Assembly: GCF_036346615.1 (NCBI RefSeq)
Contig: NZ_CP107836.1
Coordinates: 4,216,001-4,280,000, forward strand
Direction: 5' to 3'
Length of the DNA: 64,000 nt
Source of the DNA: Streptomyces sp. NBC_00523
Lineage (GTDB): Bacteria > Actinomycetota > Actinomycetes > Streptomycetales > Streptomycetaceae
This document shows positions 61,234-64,000 of the stretch, in pieces. Position 1 is the stretch's first letter, and each line of letters begins with the position of its first letter. The notes beneath the pieces were generated by a model. That model was not told the DNA's origin, did no database searches, and saw nothing but the letters and a program-made list of their open reading frames with translations. A program made the position numbers and the translations under genes.

Positions 61234-63737
61234 CAGTCACCACGAGTGCGCCCTCCGGGGGCGGCGAAGCGGCGATCCCGCCCGAGGACCTGGTCACGCT
61301 GACCATCGACGGCATCGAGATCAGCGTGCCCAAGGGCACCCTGGTCATCCGCGCCGCCGAACTCCTCGGCATCGAGATCCCCCGGTTCTGCGACCACCCC
61401 CTCCTCGACCCGGCCGGCGCCTGCCGCCAGTGCATCGTCGAGGTCGAGGGCCAGCGCAAGCCGATGGCGTCCTGCACCATCACCTGCACCGACGGCATGG
61501 TCGTCAAGTCGCAGATCACCTCGCCCGTCGCCGACAAGGCGCAGCGCGGTGTGATGGAGCTGCTGCTCATCAACCACCCGCTGGACTGCCCGGTCTGCGA
61601 CAAGGGCGGCGAGTGCCCCCTGCAGAACCAGGCGATGTCGCACGGCGACGCGGACTCCCGCTTCGACGGCAAGAAGCGGACGTACGAGAAGCCCGTGCCG
61701 ATCTCCACCCAGGTGCTGCTGGACCGCGAGCGCTGCGTGCTCTGCGCGCGCTGCACCCGGTTCTCCAACCAGGTGGCCGGCGACCCGATGATCGAGCTGA
61801 TCGAGCGCGGCGCGCTCCAGCAGGTCGGCACCGGCGAGGGCGACCCGTTCCAGTCGTACTTCTCCGGGAACACCATCCAGATCTGCCCGGTCGGGGCGCT
61901 CACCTCGGCGGCGTACCGATTCCGCTCGCGCCCCTTCGACCTGGTGTCGACGCCCTCCGTGTGCGAGCACTGCGCCGGGGGCTGCGCCACCCGCACCGAC
62001 CACCGGCGCGGCAAGGTCATGCGCCGCCTCGCGGCCAACGAGCCCGAGGTCAACGAGGAGTGGCTCTGCGACAAGGGCCGCTTCGGCTTCCGCTACGCCC
62101 AGCAGCGCGACCGGCTCACCACCCCGCTGGTGCGCGGTGAGTCCGGCGAGCTGGAGCCGGCGAGCTGGCCCGAGGCCCTGGCCGCCGCGGCCGAGGGGCT
62201 GTCCGCCGCGCGCGGCCGGACCGGCGTCCTCACCGGCGGCCGGCTGACCGTCGAGGACGCGTACGCGTACAGCAAGTTCGCCCGGGTCGCCCTGGACACC
62301 AACGACATCGACTTCCGGGCCCGGGTGCACAGCGACGAGGAGGCCGACTTCCTGGCCTCGCGCGTCGCGGGGCGCGGCAAGGACCTGGACGGCTCCGGTG
62401 TCACGTACACCTCGCTGGAGAAGGCGCCGGCCGTGCTGCTGGTCGGGTTCGAGTCGGAGGAGGAGGCCCCCGGGGTCTTCCTGCGGCTGCGCAAGGCCCA
62501 CCGCAAGCACGGGCAGCGCACCTTCTCCGTCGCCTCGCACGCCACCCGGGGCCTGGCCAAGGCCGGGGGCGCGCTGCTCCCCGCCGCGCCCGGCACCGAG
62601 ACCGAGTGGCTGGACGCCATCGCGGGCGGGGTCGGCCTGGAGGGCGAAGGCGCCGCCGCGGCCGAGGCGCTGCGCGGTGAGGGCGCGCTGATCGTGGTCG
62701 GCGAGCGGCTGGCCGGGGTGCCCGGCGGGCTGACCGCCGCGGTCCGGGCCGCGACCGCGACCGGGGCCCGGCTGGTGTGGATCCCGCGCCGGGCGGGCGA
62801 ACGCGGCGCGGTGGAGGCGGGCGCGCTCCCGTCGCTGCTGCCCGGCGGCCGCCCGGCCACCGACCCGCGTGCCCGGGACGAGGTCGCCTCCGTGTGGGGC
62901 GTCGCCGAACTCCCGTCCCGCTTCGGCCGCGACACCGGCCAGATCATCGAGGCCGCGGCCACCGGTGAGCTGGGCGCGCTGGTCGTCGCCGGGGTCGGGA
63001 CCGAGGACCTGCCGGAACCGGCGCGGGCCCTGGAGGCCCTGGACCGGGCCGGCTTCCTGGTCTCCTTCGAGCTCCGCCCGAGCGAGGTCACCGACCGCGC
63101 CGACGTGGTGTTCCCGGTGGCCGCGGTCGCCGAGAAGTCCGGGACCTTCCTCAACTGGGAGGGCCGGGCGCGGATGTTCGAGGCCGCGCTGAAGCCCGAC
63201 CAGATGACGCGGAACCTCGCCCCGGGCGACGCCCGCGTCCTGCACATGCTGGCCGACGCCATGGACGTCCACTTCGCGCTGCCGGACCTGAAGTCCGCCC
63301 GCCGCGAGCTGGACCGCCTCGGCGGCTGGCAGGGCGGGTACGCGGACGAGCCGCGCGTCTCCGCGCAGCCGCTGCCCCGGCCCGGCGACGGCGAGGCGAT
63401 CCTGGCCGGCCACCGGATGCTGCTCGACCTGGGCCGCCTCCAGGAGGGCGACACCGCGCTCGCCGGGACCCGGCACGAGGCGGTGGCCCGGCTGTCGGCC
63501 GCCACGGCCGCGGAGACCGGGGTCAAGGACGGCGACCTGCTCGCGGTGTCCGGCCCGGCGGGCAGCGTCGAACTCCCGCTCCGGGTCACCGACATGCCGG
63601 ACCGCGTGGTCTGGGTGCCGCTGAACTCGGCCGGGCGGGGCGTGCCGGCCACGACCGGGGCCCTCCCCGGCGGCCTGGTCCGGATCGGCCCCGCCGCTGC
63701 CGGTACTCCCGACGTCACACCGGAGGTGCGGGCGTGA
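61230..63737 (+). CDS. nuoG: NADH-quinone oxidoreductase subunit G
   Basis: The 835-residue subunit has an N-terminal [2Fe-2S] ferredoxin domain (IPRFCDHPLLDPAGACRQC), the His/Cys [4Fe-4S] motif (HPLDCPVCDKGGECPLQNQ), a further [4Fe-4S] pair (RCVLCARCTRF) and a molybdopterin-like domain with a CEHCAGGC cluster. The molybdopterin fold has no cofactor role in complex I. It overlaps nuoF and nuoH by four bases. Confidence 0.97.
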
Positions 63738-64000
63738 CCGCCTTCGCTCAACTGGCCGCGGCACCGCACGGTTCGGTGCTCGCCGCCGAGGACCTGTCGA
63801 TGTTCGGCAACGACCCCTGGTGGCTCGTCGTCATCAAGGCCGTCTTCTGCTTCGCGTTCCTGATGGTGACCGTGCTCTTCTCCATCGTGTGGGAGCGCAA
63901 GGTCGTCGCCTGGATGCAGCTGCGTATCGGCCCCAACCGGCACGGTCCCTGGGGCATGCTCCAGTCGCTCGCCGACGGCATCAAGCTGATGCTGAAGGAA
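63734..64000 (+). CDS. nuoH: NADH-quinone oxidoreductase subunit H (partial)
   Basis: The first 89 codons are present. The protein has a TM helix (about 28-50) followed by VWERKVVAWMQLRIGPNRHGPWGMLQSLADGIKLMLKE, the start of the NuoH quinone-channel family. GTG 63734 overlaps the nuoG stop. The rest lies outside the window. Confidence 0.95.
   Translation, partial: MTAFAQLAAAPHGSVLAAEDLSMFGNDPWWLVVIKAVFCFAFLMVTVLFSIVWERKVVAWMQLRIGPNRHGPWGMLQSLADGIKLMLKE

Overview
The window is very GC-rich, almost fully coding, with GTG starts and frequent ATGA overlaps. Its gene set (AfsK/AfsS/AfsR cascade, futalosine menaquinone genes, a 14-gene type complex I operon, many proline-rich and DUF3152 proteins) is that of a Streptomyces chromosome. 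No integrase, capsid, transposase, rRNA, tRNA or CRISPR array was recognised.

Layout. (1) Positions 1-18908 hold an extracellular-type contractile injection system (eCIS) locus. On the minus strand are a TolB-like propeller, a DUF4157 eCIS-associated protein with an unassigned C-terminal domain, and a LuxR-type regulator. On the plus strand are an Ig-like membrane protein and a compact operon: sheath, tube, chaperone-like gene, a 52-codon gene, a 1017-residue VVQRQAD-repeat protein, second tube, LysM hub, VgrG-like spike, PAAR tip, gp25, baseplate J-like, tail protein I-like, and a zinc-ribbon/TM/discoidin-like protein resembling CisA. No AAA+ ATPase or tail-terminator gene is visible, so they may lie outside the window. 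(2) 18928-29621 is mixed accessory and housekeeping: an ankyrin remnant, glutaminase, a YrhK-like membrane protein, GNAT, a three-gene STAND-NTPase module, PspAB-HtpX, a P450-ferredoxin pair, a Phd/VapC module and a TetR regulator. (3) 29862-38129 is the AfsK signalling block: a VOC protein at the kbpA position, AfsK, two small membrane/secreted proteins, AfsS and AfsR. (4) 38405-47587 holds a cold-shock gene and menaquinone genes (mqnA, mqnC, menG) with a receptor kinase, a truncated amidohydrolase-like protein, two DUF3152 proteins and an ECF sigma/membrane partner. (5) 47590-55301 encodes secreted and membrane proteins, two of them secreted and coupled, plus a GNAT, a geranylgeranyl-reductase-family flavoprotein and an NlpC/P60 hydrolase. 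(6) 56063-64000 is the start of the nuo operon (nuoA to partial nuoH), preceded by a good Rex-type operator.

How it fits together. Regions 4-6 supply menaquinone and the NADH dehydrogenase that reduces it. Region 3 links Ser/Thr phosphorylation to secondary metabolism. Region 1 would make cytoplasmic contractile particles; by analogy with Streptomyces coelicolor these act in programmed cell death through a membrane protein. The least explained items are the VQR-repeat protein and the DUF4157 protein, which share a short VQR motif; the STAND module; and several regulatory structures: a CTAG-bounded 27-bp palindrome, hairpins in the afsS and cold-shock leaders, a DnaA-box pair and palindromic operators. 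Family assignments are from memory and motif reading; no database search was run.
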